This document shows positions 47,270 to 62,849 of a stretch of DNA of 64,000 bases, in pieces. The stretch lies in NCBI GenBank assembly GCA_003254905.1, contig QANU01109758.1, positions 242,648 through 306,647 of the forward strand. The letters run 5' to 3'. The first letter of the stretch is position 1, and each line of letters starts with the position of its first letter. The notes under the pieces were generated by a model that saw nothing but the letters and a program-made list of their open reading frames with translations, did no database searches and had not been told where the DNA came from. The DNA is from Nissolia schottii (Eukaryota > Streptophyta > Magnoliopsida > Fabales > Fabaceae). A program made the position numbers and the translations under genes.

Positions 47270-47770
47270 CAAATAAATAATATAATAAATAATAAAAATA
47301 TCAAATAATTAATAAAAATTAAAATTAATAAATAATTTAATATATATAAAAAATTAGGATAACTAATTAATTGAGTAAATTATAATAGTATTTATTAATA
47401 AATATCTATTTTAAATAAATTATATTTAATATAAAAAATAATTATTCAATAATCAAAGAATTCATTAATTATTATAATAAATTAATAAATACTTAATATA
47501 CATATAATTATTCATAATAATTTTTTTAAAAATAATTACTTCTAATACATAAATATTTTAATGTTACATTAAATTTAATTTTAAATAATTAATATAAATT
47601 ATTATTTTTATAAATTAAAATTTTAAATAGTAGAGATCAATGAATATTGAAAATAAATATAATTATTATTAGTAAAATTTTAAATTTTTATTTTTATAAT
47701 TAATAAATTTAATATCTTATAATTATCTTATTTTTAATCAAATAATTTTTATTAATTAAAATTATTTGAA
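47270..47770 (+). repeat. AT-rich dispersed repeat, copy 2 (upstream of ARF1)
   Basis: Collinear with 32860-33300, same orientation; shared blocks are given for copy 1. It ends about 150 bp before the ARF1 TATA box. Confidence 0.6.
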
Positions 47771-47924
47771 AAGTGTTAAAATTGTCATATAATATGACTC
47801 AATATCTTACACACTTAAATATAAAAAATTACGTAATATTAAAAATTTGTCAAATCACATCTCATCGCATTTAATCAGGCTACAGTAAAATCAATTACGG
47901 TACCCCTTACTCTCGTCTTCACCT

Positions 47925-47930
47925 TATAAA
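47925..47930 (+). promoter_or_regulatory. TATA box of ARF1
   Basis: TATAAA in ACCTTATAAAATCCC lies about 35 bases before a pyrimidine-rich leader that begins near 47960. Confidence 0.6.
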
Positions 47931-47988
47931 ATCCCACTCTCGTTAACGCTTCTCACCCCTCTCCCTCCATTTCGCGTTGTCTCAAAGC

Positions 47989-47994
<6 letters not shown>

Positions 47995-48025
<31 letters not shown>
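47995..48025 (+). repeat. (TC)n microsatellite in the ARF1 leader
   Basis: 31 bases of perfect TC repeat in the 5' untranslated exon. Such tracts are frequent in plant leaders and vary in length between lines. Confidence 0.9.
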
Positions 48026-48028
<3 letters not shown>

Positions 48029-48068
48029 CTTACTGGTTCTAGATCCCTCAAGCTCTCATTTCGCCAAG

Positions 48069-50669
<2,601 letters not shown>

Positions 50670-51930
50670 TGCTTTTGGGGAGTCTTGTGGATCGGTAATT
50701 CTGGATGCAGGGGTGAATATTATCTAGCTTTTATTTTTGGTCGTCTTCCGAAACAACTTCGATTTGTGTTCATGTAATGTGATTTAGGACATCTTCATGG
50801 TTAAAATTGTAGTAGAAATTTGTTTCAAGGATGTGTAATACTTCAAAGCTGTTCTTATTGGGTTTGGTTGCAATGTTCGTAACTGTAATGGAGAATACTA
50901 ATTCAATGCGCCATCCTGTTCTGATTTATTTATAGTTTATTTTGGTCATATATTCTTTTTCAATGTAATGAGAATGGTCGGGGATTTCTTTTATTGTTGT
51001 AAGATACCAGGAAGTAAAAAAAAAAATTGATCTCTTCTTCCTCTTGCAGCACTCTGCCTTCTTCCCCCTTCAGCACCGTCGCTCCTCTGCGAATGGGCCA
51101 CTGCCCACAACGACCACCTCCTTTTGAACTGCTCTGTGGACAGTCACCACATATGCTTGTTCGTCGTCTTCCTACCAACACTTTTGCAGCTCCTCTCAGA
51201 CAAAACTCACCATGAACAAACTCATCACAACCTGCAATTGAAGCTGTGCACAACCACTATCACCGCGATAAAGCTGCCTTTGAAAGGCTGCAGATTATGA
51301 AGAGAGGCTGGAAACCACTGGGAAAATCACATCTGCTTTGCAGAAAGGGATAGGATCATCCTTGTTTCCTAGTGTATGCTCACTGCCAAGATCTCGCCTG
51401 TCACTGCTTTGGACTTGCGTCATCATCAGTGCACCGCCAAAAGTGCAAGAAAGGCAAAGAGGGCATAGCTGTGTTGCCAATTGCAACCACGACCGCTACA
51501 AACTTGCCTTTGAATCAATGACCATTATTGTGAGTTCATGCACTTGTTACTTCTTTTCGCATTTCTACCAGAGAGTTGGAGGAGTTAGTAAGTCACAAGT
51601 TAAAATAACCGTGGAGTGGTGGTGCCAGTGTGGCGATAAGGTTGAGATGGGGGAGCAGAGGGGACGATTGTCGACAATAAGCACAAGGGTGCCAAACCAG
51701 GGGAGGAGTGCGGTGGCAGATGGGGAGGAGGCCGTTAGAACACTGGAAATGATTTAGTGGCAAAGTCAAAGTCGAAAAATAATAAAAGTGAAGGGATAAA
51801 ATGTAGGTAAATCACACAAGTTTTTAAATAAACTATTATAACAAAAGTATAAATCTATTTATATTGGAAATAAATAGTTTTAATCAAATTTTAGTTTAGG
51901 CCATTAGTTTGGAATTAGGATATAGTAACT
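50670..51930. other. ARF1 3' region and intergenic DNA
   Basis: The 3' untranslated region probably runs to about 50930. A GC-richer block at 51030-51780 holds an open frame of 139 codons (51338-51757, plus) and antisense frames, with no domain I recognise. It looks like old transposon or captured sequence. Confidence 0.4.
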
Positions 51931-52021
51931 ATTGAAGTCCCAAACTCAAACTCAATTAACTGTATTTAATAATAAAGAGCATTTGACCTTAATAGTTAAT
52001 TGAGTTTGGGGCTTCACGAAT
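51931..52021. repeat. Short inverted repeat (hairpin)
   Basis: The arm ATTGAAGTCCCAAACTCAAA with the following CTCAATTAACT (51931-51962) pairs with AATAGTTAATTGAGTTTGGG and GCTTCA (51990-52016), leaving a loop of about 25 bases. It is probably a small MITE remnant. Confidence 0.6.
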
Positions 52022-53057
52022 GAAGCTACCATGGCATTGAATTAACCAATGGAATATTTAGTTAGAAAGGTGTATATGAAGATGACATAAGAATATTAAG
52101 AGTATTTAGAATCTTTTTTAAGTGGTTTTTCACCTATTCTATCAGGTAAATATCTTATGTTACTTAATTTATCAATTTTAATATTTTTATAACTAAATTC
52201 ATTGAATTTTATTATCATTTCATAATCTAATATGACATATTGATGAATTATATGATCTAATATAATAAATTAATATTTTTTAATACAATATTTGTAAAGA
52301 AGTGCATCGTAAGCTCAAATGGTCTGCAAATCTCTAAATTTTTTATAAGTTGACTTTTTCAATGATTTAACTAATAATAAGTTTATTAAAATCATATACA
52401 ACATAAAATAATAACAAAATACAATAAATTTCGCTGTAAACATTATAAAAAATTAATAAATTAAGTAACATGAGATAAATTAAATAGCATGGGTAGATTA
52501 GAAACCGCCTCTTTGTTGATAAAATTCATTCGAGAAAAAGGAAAGATTTCCCTTTTTTTTTTTTAATTATCTTGAAGTAGATCAGCAAAATTGATTCAGT
52601 CATGCTCTGGAGCATGACAAATTATTGCACAAAAATGCACGAATAATGATCTAACAGTTATTGTTTTAGTTTGATCAAATAAAAAAAATACGGATAGCAA
52701 TTAAACGGTTAAGAGTAACTGAGCGGCAAGTAGTGCAAATGTTTGTTGAGATGTCCATCATTTTTTAAATTGTTAAAGACGCTTCTACATATTTGTTTGT
52801 TGTTTGTATTCAAGAAAAATTATTGCATGGTACTAAAATAAATTGCATGGTCATGGAGTTATGCTGTCATATCATCTTTTGGCAGAGGATAATCTTCTAT
52901 TGAGTAAATGGCCAAATTAGCTTTAACATTTTCATTTTCATTTTCAATTTGATTCCAAGAGAATTTATATCAATTTAGTTATCACTTTTACATTATTTAC
53001 TAATAAGTGATGGAAATTTGAAAGAGGACTTGCTGATGCAGGAAAACCTCAAAACAG
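52022..53057. other. Spacer between the ARF1 and MTOPVIB 3' ends
   Basis: AT-rich spacer with no supported gene. The last 100-200 bases before 53058 are likely the MTOPVIB 3' untranslated region. Confidence 0.45.
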
Positions 53058-56000
53058 TTACAAGTCCAAGGGACTGAAATCATATTCACCTTCTTCGTAG
53101 TCGTTTTCCTGAAACTCCATTTCTTCAACCCGGTCGTCCTCAAAAAGGAAAGGCGCTACTTCTTTAGTCTTGTGGGGCTTTTTGTCGTTCATCTCTATAA
53201 CTGAAACAATCCTTTCCTTAATACAGTTCTCCATAATTTCAGTTGCAACTACTTGGGACTGTAATCCAAGCAGAGAGAAGCATTCTCCCTTGAAATCTAA
53301 GTCACAGGAAGACAAGATAAGCCCTGCGATTGTTTTTGCGAGATCAGGGGCATAACTGCGAATCTGAAAATGAAAGAGCAACTTCTTACAAAACTGCAAA
53401 GATGGCCAAATATTATAAGGCCAGAGATATCCAGAAAGTTGCAAAACAATTTTGCAACCTAGTCACCAGAACTCAAGTTTCAGAGATAGGTCAGATCACA
53501 ACTGAAATAGCCAATGCCATACTATCAATGGACATAAAGTCAGATAGGTAGTAATTAGTAAATCAGAATACCTATAATTAGTATATGTTATGAAAAAACT
53601 TACTAAACCAAGAGCAAAAAATGTCTAGTCAGTGTGGGTTATTTTCCTCCATTTTAATTTCCTTTTAATGTTTGGAAGTTTTCACAGACAACCCAAAATC
53701 CACGTAATTCCTTGTAGAATAGAGAGGAAGCAAACCACAAGCACATTAATGTTGGCCCAGAAAAGGTGAAATTTAATATTTTAATGCCACCTTGATCTAT
53801 CATTCGTGAATGAACATATTCGTTTTGCTTCACTCAGCCTGAGACAGGAAAGGGATGCTAAGGATGAACAGAATCCAGTAAAACTAAGATAGTTAAATAT
53901 ACTAACAACTTCGTGATAAAAATACAGTTCAATGAATGTAAAATCAAATTGCTGAGTATATTTCAGTTCATTGTCTTTACTGTGGATGCTTTTGTTCTTT
54001 TGAAAAGCATTGGTGGTTTAACCAGAGAAAGGGAAGGGAAGTGGAAGGGAAGTGGCTCATAGATCACAAATGTGTGTGAACCAGAGAGATAATGAGGGAG
54101 ATGAACTGACCTGAACTGCACGAGAACTTAAAAGAACTCCTGAATGCTTTTCCTTCATGTCATCCAGTGAAAACTTAACAGCTCTTTTAACAAGATTTCG
54201 TTCAATTCGAGACATTTTTCTTGGTGCTTGTATCACGGTCTTAACAGCATGTCAAGGAAGTATATCGCAAGAACCAACTAAAAAAATATTTGACATACAT
54301 TATCATACTTACACAGTGCAAATGCTCATACTTATTTTCATGTTGGGAAATATGTATTTGGCTATCATATGCTTTTGAGAGAAGAATAAGTGTAATTTTA
54401 ACAGATATAGAGTCTTATACAGATCCTATGAAGTATATTTGGCTATCTAGTCTTTCAGAAAAGCATCAAAATGTTGTCTAAGATAAGACTTCTGTGTTTG
54501 ACTGTCTCAGATAAAGCAAAAAAGGGTCTGTTCAATGCTGGATATTGTTTATGATACGAGTGGAGCACAATATCAATGTGGATATCTGTAGGCAAGTTTT
54601 CCCATTCTAGTAATGCAAGGTCATCTTGCTGCACTATTTCCCCTAAATTCAAACCATATCTTTTCCAGTCAATGCTTTTCAATGCCATCATAGATGAGTA
54701 GGAGATTGTACCAGGTGAGAAGTCCTTGAAATAAATAACCTGATATTAAAATTGTTATCATTCATTTTATACCAACCAAACTGAACTGAAACATATAATC
54801 CAAGGGACTTTTTGAGAAACCTCTGTTTTGTCACCATATTTCCTGAAGCATGCAGTGTTTTCCATTGATATACTACTTATTATTATGACTGCCTCCATCA
54901 CAAGTTCAGTTTGTAGACGGTTTTCAGTGCTGCAAGCTACGCCACTACCAACTTTGAGCTGTTCCCTACAAAGGTTGAATAAGTAGATAATTCTAAAGCT
55001 ATTAGTGCTATGACTTATGAATCTGGAGGCTCTTTTTTATTAAGCAGGAGTATATCCACCAAGAAAGTAAATATTTTGAGCAGATTATCTAGTTATAAAA
55101 AAATATTTTCACATTGCTTGTCAGATATGTTAGGACCACACAATTTCTCACATTGCCTCTCTTAAATGTGAGACAATGGTCCCACCCAATTAGATGGATC
55201 CAACCAATTGAATAAGTAGCAACATGTTACATTTCACATGCATATAGGCTGACAGATGTCATGTTTGACACCATTTCCTGGACCATACTTCATACCACAT
55301 TTTGGGTTCTGCTAAGTTACTGACTGACTTTCTAAAGAATTGACATACCTTGAATATATATATACAATGAGTGGTAAATTTTAATGTTCGAGTGATAATT
55401 AACATATCCCATGAACTATAGGATGAGACCAACAAATTATCGAATTTAAAGTATAGTAGTGTGGGAGAAATCTCTTCAGAGTGACATAACAACAGTAAAG
55501 TCTAATATCTACTAATTCTAGAACAAAAACATTATGATTCTAACTGAAAAACAGGGAGCTGACTTGAGATAATGAACTTACCAACTTGGGAAGCAAGACT
55601 GGCACTTGTTACCTAAACTATTTCCATGCTTTAGTACGTAATCTTCAAGGCCAGACTTAAGAAGTTCAAGATTTGATGTTGAGATTGGTAATTGCTTGCT
55701 CTCATTTGCAAGAAAAACCTTTTCATATCGTGAACCAGGTACATCATAATCTTCTGCCCCCAAATGGATTGCAACATTCTGGACAAGAAAGCAATGTGAA
55801 TCACTAATACTCTGCCAAAGTCTTGATCAAGAGTTCTGAATTAAAATTGTAAGACCACTTCAGAATATATGGAAATTTTAACTGTTGATAGCAAATGCGG
55901 GAGAAGAAAAATGTTCTCTGGGAGCGACATTGACGCACTTGAGGTTATAATATGAGAACATTTGAGACTACTGCACTTAGTCAGTTTAACTTACAGGAAT

Positions 56001-58097
56001 ACTTAGAATTAGCATCTGCAAAATCAGAAAGTAAATAGATAATTAGCAAAAATATGGAATTTTGATGCCAACGGAAAATGCAGCAGGTTTTGCAGAGACA
56101 GAATAACATCATTACTTCAGTAAAATCCTATGTTCAAAATTGCTTCAATTTTGATATGCATTGAAGATTAAGAAGAATTGTACCAAATTCAGGCTTGGTA
56201 AATCTAGCTCAATATTTCTTCCAGCTAATGTTTACCTCTATTTCTCTTTTGTTTTTCTTATTTCCTTATTTCTCACAGGTGAATTTTTTTTCTGTTCCTC
56301 TTTTTGGTGTGTTGTTCGACTAAATAGAAGCTCTTGCATGATTAGATTTCCCAAATAGCAACATCTGATATATCAAATTGCTTTAAACACTACTCCAGTC
56401 GAGAAGTGTGAAATATATACAAGAACTTTTAATGTACAACCTTAGTCACTGGCTTAAGTTGTCAGTTTCAGTTTAATACTTGAAACATTTATTATACCAC
56501 AGGCCAATATTAGTTTAAATCAGGACATATAACTTCCTTTCTACATTAGCATTTAGCTAAATTTACCCCAAAGACTTGACCTTGGTTCATGCTTCAAATT
56601 TTCCATAAAGATAAATGTATCATTTGCAATTGTGCTAGGACTGTTACATGACGGATATGTAGCGATAAATAAGTATTTGATCATCAAAATCAAACAGATT
56701 TCGATTGAAAGCATCAGCACATCAAAAGTTTCACACATTCCGAGTGATTTATTAACATTGCGCGAGAAATTCAGCATACCTTCTGTAAAAAGCTATGAAT
56801 CTCAGCTAGTAAGAGATCAAGGCTAACACAAGAAGACAGACAAACTTCACTACCGCTGCAAAATAAGACAATCTGAAAATTATTGAAAAATGAAACTTAC
56901 TAAGTCAACAAATTAGTATTAAATTAATGAATTCAAATAACTTGCATGCCTGAATTTGGCACCATTTTTTGTGGTTGAAGGTAGCCTAGTCACTCTGGAG
57001 GAGTCTCTTTCTTTCAAATCTAACTTATAGTTAAGTATCTCAGTGTCGCTGATACCTAAAATTTCCATAAACTACAATAAGAATCCTGATAACTATTATG
57101 CTAAATAATTGAAATCTGAGTCACTGTTGAACCATGAGGTAGTACCTATACCTATTAAACTAATATAAAAAATAACATGGGCACGAGGGATATCTATATA
57201 TTCAATGAGATCAAAGCACAACTACCATAAGAACATTATACTTACTGGTGGTTTTGATAGAAAGCATTCCATCTGTTTCACAAATTATAAACAACCCATC
57301 AATAAATCAGTACAAATTACCGAAATTAGGCAACAAAATTGAAAGCAACTAAACACGAATTGTTGAGTCACCCCAATTGTCAGCATCGTCGGTGGAAGAA
57401 AACCTCAACGCTCGAAATTCCTCTAAGCAGTTCCCAACGCCAGTATCAGAGACTGCTCACAAGAAACTCAGATACTATACTAAAAGCAAAAAATAAAAAT
57501 AATAACAATCACACATCCATACATCATGGTATCAAGAGCCAGTTCATCACGTGAATGTGGCTAGGAATTGAACACAAGACCACTTGGTAAAGCGGCGCTT
57601 GATTCCATGAACGGAACCGCTAGGCCCAAGGTGCAAGGTTTGTTCACCGGCGGAATAACAATATCCTTATTATAATCGTTTCAATTAGCAAGCGGCGTCG
57701 TTTCGCCTCTCTTATTTTTATTATTTACAAAATAGAAATTAAAAAACGATATTAGTGATGAATTCTCGCGCGTTACCTGAAAATCGAAGAGAGGAAGACG
57801 AAGATCGAGTGAGAATCACCGAGAGTCTGCAAATCTGCTCCGATAATCGGCACCGCTGGTACGCTGAAGATATCAACTGAAATCGCGGATTCAAATCGCG
57901 TTAATTAAAACCAGTCGCAGAATCGGAAAACGAATTCAATCAATTTCGCTGCGAAGAGTAAAATCAGAGAAAAAATGAAGACAGAAAAAAAAAAAAAGGA
58001 AATGAACGATTCGCAGTGAAGAGAAGAAGAAGAAGAAGAAGAAGAAGAAGAAGCAGCTCACGTGTAAGCAGAGATTCTGAACCGAAGAAAACTCCAT
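53058..58097 (-). CDS. MTOPVIB: Meiotic DNA topoisomerase VI subunit B-like protein
   Basis: Twelve coding exons on the minus strand: 58097-58062, 57876-57777, 57452-57372, 57272-57246, 57055-56950, 56855-56780, 56015-55995, 55778-55582, 54965-54821, 54739-54503, 54239-54111 and 53363-53058, giving 486 residues. With SPO11-1 and SPO11-2 it forms the meiotic double-strand-break complex in the nucleus. The N-terminus MEFSSVQNLCLHLISSAYQR is family-like. A GHKL-type motif SDTGVG (Asp48-Gly50-Gly52) and DGMLSIKTTSISDTEI follow, but the usual N-box Glu/Asn pair is not recognisable. The transducer-like part has LEWENLPTDIHIDIVLHSYH (308-325) and IERNLVKRAVKFSLDDMKEK. The C-terminus IRSYAPDLAKTIAGLILSS leads to an acidic tail. 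Exons 4 (27 nt) and 7 (21 nt, MLILSIP) are microexons. Intron 5 starts with GC (TTCAG|GCATGC). The exon 10/11 junction (GAGACA|GTCAAA to GTTAAG|ACCGTG) is the weakest call. Confidence 0.88.
57490..57640 (-). mobile_element. tRNA-derived SINE in MTOPVIB intron 2
   Basis: On the minus strand the sequence has an A-box-like GGGCCTAGCGGTTCCG and, about 45 bases later, a B-box-like GTGTTCAATTCC, the split Pol III promoter of tRNA-derived SINEs. A body of about 60 bases and a T-rich tail (TTATTATTTTTATTTTTTG) follow. The element is in the sense orientation of the gene and ends close to the exon 3 acceptor. Target duplications were not identified. Confidence 0.55.
58023..58053. repeat. (GAA)n microsatellite in MTOPVIB intron 1
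   Basis: Perfect GAA triplets, read as TTC on the gene strand, lie within 10 bases of the intron 1 donor. Length changes could alter splicing of exon 1. Confidence 0.9.
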
Positions 58098-58164
58098 TCG
58101 AATCTCACAACTCTTTCGCGCTCTCTTTCTCTGTAGAAACTGATCTTCGTTTTGAATATCGAAA

Positions 58165-58172
58165 TATATATA
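58165..58172 (-). promoter_or_regulatory. Candidate TATA box of MTOPVIB
   Basis: TATATATA on either strand lies about 70 bases upstream of the MTOPVIB ATG, leaving room for a leader of 30-40 bases. Confidence 0.5.
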
Positions 58173-58174
58173 GC

Positions 58175-59540
58175 TCATAGAAAAAAGGTACCGCATGTGG
58201 TGGGCCCATGGTACGACATGATAGCCAGGCCCAAAAATATGACAGTCAGTGGGCGTAGTTCTGATACAGTTAAGTCCAGCCCATAATTAAGTTTGCAAAC
58301 TTTTTTTTTAATTAATTTAGACTTTGTTTAGTATATTGTATAGTATAAGATCTGCTAATATTAGAGTTAATAGTATAAGGACTGATAATATTGTATAAAA
58401 AATACTTTGTATAATTTTTATATAATCTTGTGTTTGCTGCATCACACATAATTATATAATTTTATCTTGTCCAATTTTTTATGTGTTTTTATATAAGTCC
58501 GAACAATATAAAATTAATGTTATAGAAAAAAAAATACCACACACGTGCGTAAACAATGTACAGAACTCTGTTCCTACCATTAAGCTGGAAATGAAAAATA
58601 CAACAATTATGTCCACCATTTTATCACTGCTATTAAGCTAAAAGAAAATTAACCCGAAAAAAAAAATTTTAAAAACCTATGTCCAGCATCACCACCATAC
58701 CATATATACCCTATGCACATGTTGGACAATGAAATAAAATTAAAAAAATATGTGAAAATTGGAGAATTCAAAGGAAAGAGCAAATGGAGATTTGGGGGAA
58801 AACAGAAACGAATTGCTTCTATCACTCCCCACGCATTGTGACGCAGCATCGCACTTGTCATTGACTATTTGCTTTGCAAATGCTTCCTCTTCTTCCACGC
58901 CGGTGGTGCCCCTGCTGCTTCTATTTCTTGGAACTCCTCCGGCTGTTGATCCTTACATGGTGGTGACAATAATAGTGATGAAGAAACTAATGACTTGGTA
59001 ACCGCTCCTTGCTCTTCTTCGCTAATGGAACTAGTGTTGTTGTATAAGATCCAATAATATTAATTAATATTACAAAATTAATTTTTATTGTATGCTTGGT
59101 GTAACATAGGATAATATAATCTTATACATACCTATTTTTATCCTATGATTATCGTAGTAATTTATCGTGTCTTCTCAAATCTGATTAGACTTGACAGTAT
59201 TTTTTTTTGCCAATCTTAAAATATTTTTATTTATATCCTCTTTCCCTTTTCATCGTCATATAATTATCAATCATCATTATTGCATTGTCTTTTTTTCTCT
59301 CATGGTTATTATCTTTATTTATCTCTTCTTCAAATTCAATATCTTTTGATAATTTAAAATAGCATAAAATTTTGCATATATTGATTCAAAAACTACTCAC
59401 AAACCTTATGTTCATTTTATTTTTCAATCATCAATTTAAATAAAAAAATAAAACTCATTTTTGGAGGAAAAACAACTTTCTTTTTTGATTTGAGTTTATG
59501 CCAAATAACTTTGCTTAAGTATGTGATTCTAATGCAAAAC

Positions 59541-59579
<39 letters not shown>

Positions 59580-61226
59580 TTTGAATGTGACCATGTTACA
59601 AAATATCTACTTTAAAAGACTAACACACGGATTTGATTCATGAAAAATTAGTTTAAGACCTTTATTTTCTTTTCATGTAGTGTGATTTTAAAGGGGAAAA
59701 AAAGAAAAGAAGAATACAAAGATGAATTTTAAAAGGAGTATACGACAAAGACATGTGTATCACGGATGGTCTTACAGCAAAAGAGATGATGAGAAGAATT
59801 GGGTCGGAAGAAAAGTGCTTTACGTTCAGGCGTTTATACATACTTGAAATTTCTGACTTATTGCACTCACAAAGACAAGCAAGCAAGGGATCCTTTTTCA
59901 GACAAATATGCTTACTGCTGACAACGCTTTCGATGGCGACACTCCTTGTTTTGACTGAATATCTGCCTTGAAATTCAGGTTATGTAATGCTTACCTTAAT
60001 TGTCTAAGTTAAAACAAAATTATACTATATATTATGACCAATGCAAAAAAATGGTCCAAATTGGCTAGTGAAATCACCTAAATCCCAAGGTTGAGATGCT
60101 TGAAAGGATCAAAATTAATTAGTATTGGCCTACATACGCATTTGAAAGCAAATAAAGTGAAGGGATAAACTGCAATGAAAAATTTAACTAGTTAAAGTTG
60201 TACAGTCTCACATGATGCCAGCCAATGGCATCGCTGGAAGAAACAGAACCGAAGGTTTGGTGGAATCATTCATATTCTTCACTGCTGGAAGTGGAATAAT
60301 TCCCTTCAATCGAACCCTTGCTTGATGCATTTATCTAACCATTTATAACTATTTTCCTTTTACTGCATGGTCACTATCTCTATTCTCTACTATAAGATGC
60401 CAGGGGCTTTTATCTCCACAGCTAAGGAAGGAATGACATTCTACCTTAAAAAAAAAAAAAGGGTTTTAAGTGTCTTTCAGCTGTCAAGTGAGGGGAATTT
60501 TCTCATCCAAAAGATCATACAATTCTACCCTTATCCATTAGGTAAAACACATAAATTGAGGTTTTGTTAAAGATATAAAAGAATTATTCATTTGCCTTAA
60601 CTATGGGTTTAAAGTTTTGAAAAAGATATTCGTCAAAGCTTTTATAATTATAGGTAGTCTAGAGTTTAATTTTTGTAAAACTTTACCTCTAAATATTATT
60701 TATGTTTCAAATAGAAAGAACTCTTGCATGCAAATTTGCTGCTACCTAACTCTACTAATAACTTGAATATTTGAAATAAGAGATGTTTATCGATAATTTT
60801 TAACCAAGTATTTTTGGGACACTATATAAGCGAGATGTGCATTTCATTTAAGAATATAAATCAATTTTGGTTAGACAAGAATTAATATGAAGAATGCAGT
60901 TGAATGTATGTACATACTAATGTATACACAGAGAGAAGGGAAGCTCTTTGAAATTAGTAACAATCCCAACTCAAGCAGAAGCAGATTCCCCTCTTTCAAA
61001 AGAATGGAATTAAAGGGTATAGTGAGACAGGGTGACCCCATGAAGCTGATAAGATTGCGCTTGAAATGGCTAGTGCTTGATACTTTTGCATCAATCCCGA
61101 TATCAATAAAAACAACAATACTCTCTCTCTCTCTGACTCTGTTCCCTCTTTCACAGGTTTCGAAGAAATCCTTGACCAGGACTGCTTAATGCTCATGTAC
61201 TACTAGTACTAGTAATATTTTAATTT

Positions 61227-61265
<39 letters not shown>

Positions 61266-62563
61266 TATAATAAGACATAACAGCTTTACTTAATCTATCT
61301 AACTAACCTCACTTACACAAAAACTTAAATGTAATTGGTATTTGGTGCTGCATTGAAACTATAATTTAAATGAGAAATTGTTAAATATTACTAAATAATA
61401 TATATCTCCCAACAAGATTCAAGAATATTTCTGTGGCAATACATAATAACTTGATTATGATTAGTTTATAATAAAGGCCAAAGCCACTACCAACTGGACC
61501 ATTAGAAGTTTACAATCTTGCCAAATGTCTCCCCAGTCCCCACCCATACAATTTGTAGCAAGAAAAGCAAAGCCCTAATAAACAAACAAAATATCACGGC
61601 CCCTATGATCCGTCCATGATCCACCTAAAGCAATAGCATATTATATGATACAGAAATTTTAACTTATGTGTACATTATTTTTTGGACATTTCTGATAAGG
61701 TAAACAAAACATGAGTATTAAAGACAAGATTGATATAATTGATAAATAATAGACTCGTATTTTAAAAGGATGTAAGTTAAATTTTCGTCATCAATACGAA
61801 GATCATTTTAATGAATAATTTATAAGTATTTTTATAAGCGTTCAAAGAATTTAAAGACATTTCTTAATTTTAATGGGATTATAAGTGTAAACCTATCTTA
61901 ACTTTTGTGAAAAAATAAAATAAAAAACATGAGTAAAGTAAGAAGCACATACAATAAAAACATTTGAAAAAGAGAATTTTGAATGCTACTTGACTTATAT
62001 GCTTCGAAGTGTGCCTAATTTGATTTTACATGATAAAAGCTTTGCGCTACTTCTCCTCTTTCACGTTACATTACATACACAACTATCTCATTCCAGTGAT
62101 TGTTAGTGGGAACCCTCATCACAGTAAACAAAAGCTGCAGTTTCATGGGGCCTAGAGAGTGTTTGTGTTGTGTCCCTGATGCTCCAAGATCTCACTTTCT
62201 CTACTTACAAAGCAATATATATATTTTAATAAGAGCCAACAATTACAGAGAATATCTTTAGTTTGGCCTCTTTATTAAAGCAAAGTTCCCCTCTTTCTCC
62301 CTTCACCAATTCAAAAAATTAAAAAAATAAATAAAAAATCCTATTTATGTGAACCTCAACACATATTACATAACCCCATTGTCACATTTTAATCCCACCG
62401 CCACTTTGAGTGCTTGAGTGAGTTAAAATCCACAAAAAAAAATTTAACTTGGTCTTCACTCAAAGAACAAAGACCTTGCATCCTTAAACATTAAATCCCC
62501 TAACCCTTCATTCAAACCCCAATTTCATCTTCTTTTATCCTTATATCTCATCCTTTGAAGAAC
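58175..62563. other. Long intergenic stretch, no gene seen
   Basis: AT-rich DNA with (TA)n tracts at 59541-59580 and 61231-61260. Short frames at 58759-59001 (plus) and 60887-61196 (both strands) lack recognisable domains and splice partners. Sequence near 58320-58450 and 59035-59150 shares TATAAGATC and AATATT blocks and may be remnants of one MITE. The last few hundred bases should include the promoter of the membrane-protein gene at 62564. Confidence 0.4.
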
Positions 62564-62802
62564 ATGTCTTTAACTCAACAACCATTTCAGCAGCAGCAGC
62601 AACAGCCTGTCCAAGTCTACCCAGCCACAGTGACATATGAGTCACCACCACACCACAATTCAAATGGGTCATTTGGGTCAGTGTTTGTGGTCTTGGCCAT
62701 AATCATAGTCATCTCTGCAGTTGCATGCTGCCTTGGAAGGCTTTGCAACAGGAAAAGCCACCACAGCCACAACAACAAACATGTTAAGCAGCAAAAGAAC
62801 CA

Positions 62803-62849
<47 letters not shown>

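Noticed and set aside
51338..51757. 139-codon plus-strand frame
   Set aside because: No recognisable domain, no family similarity and no splice context; composition suggests transposon-derived or chance.
60887..61196. Frames on both strands near 61 kb
   Set aside because: The minus frame has a somewhat protein-like C-terminal segment, but I could not match it to a family and found no flanking exons. It could be a pseudogene fragment; evidence is too weak to list as a gene.
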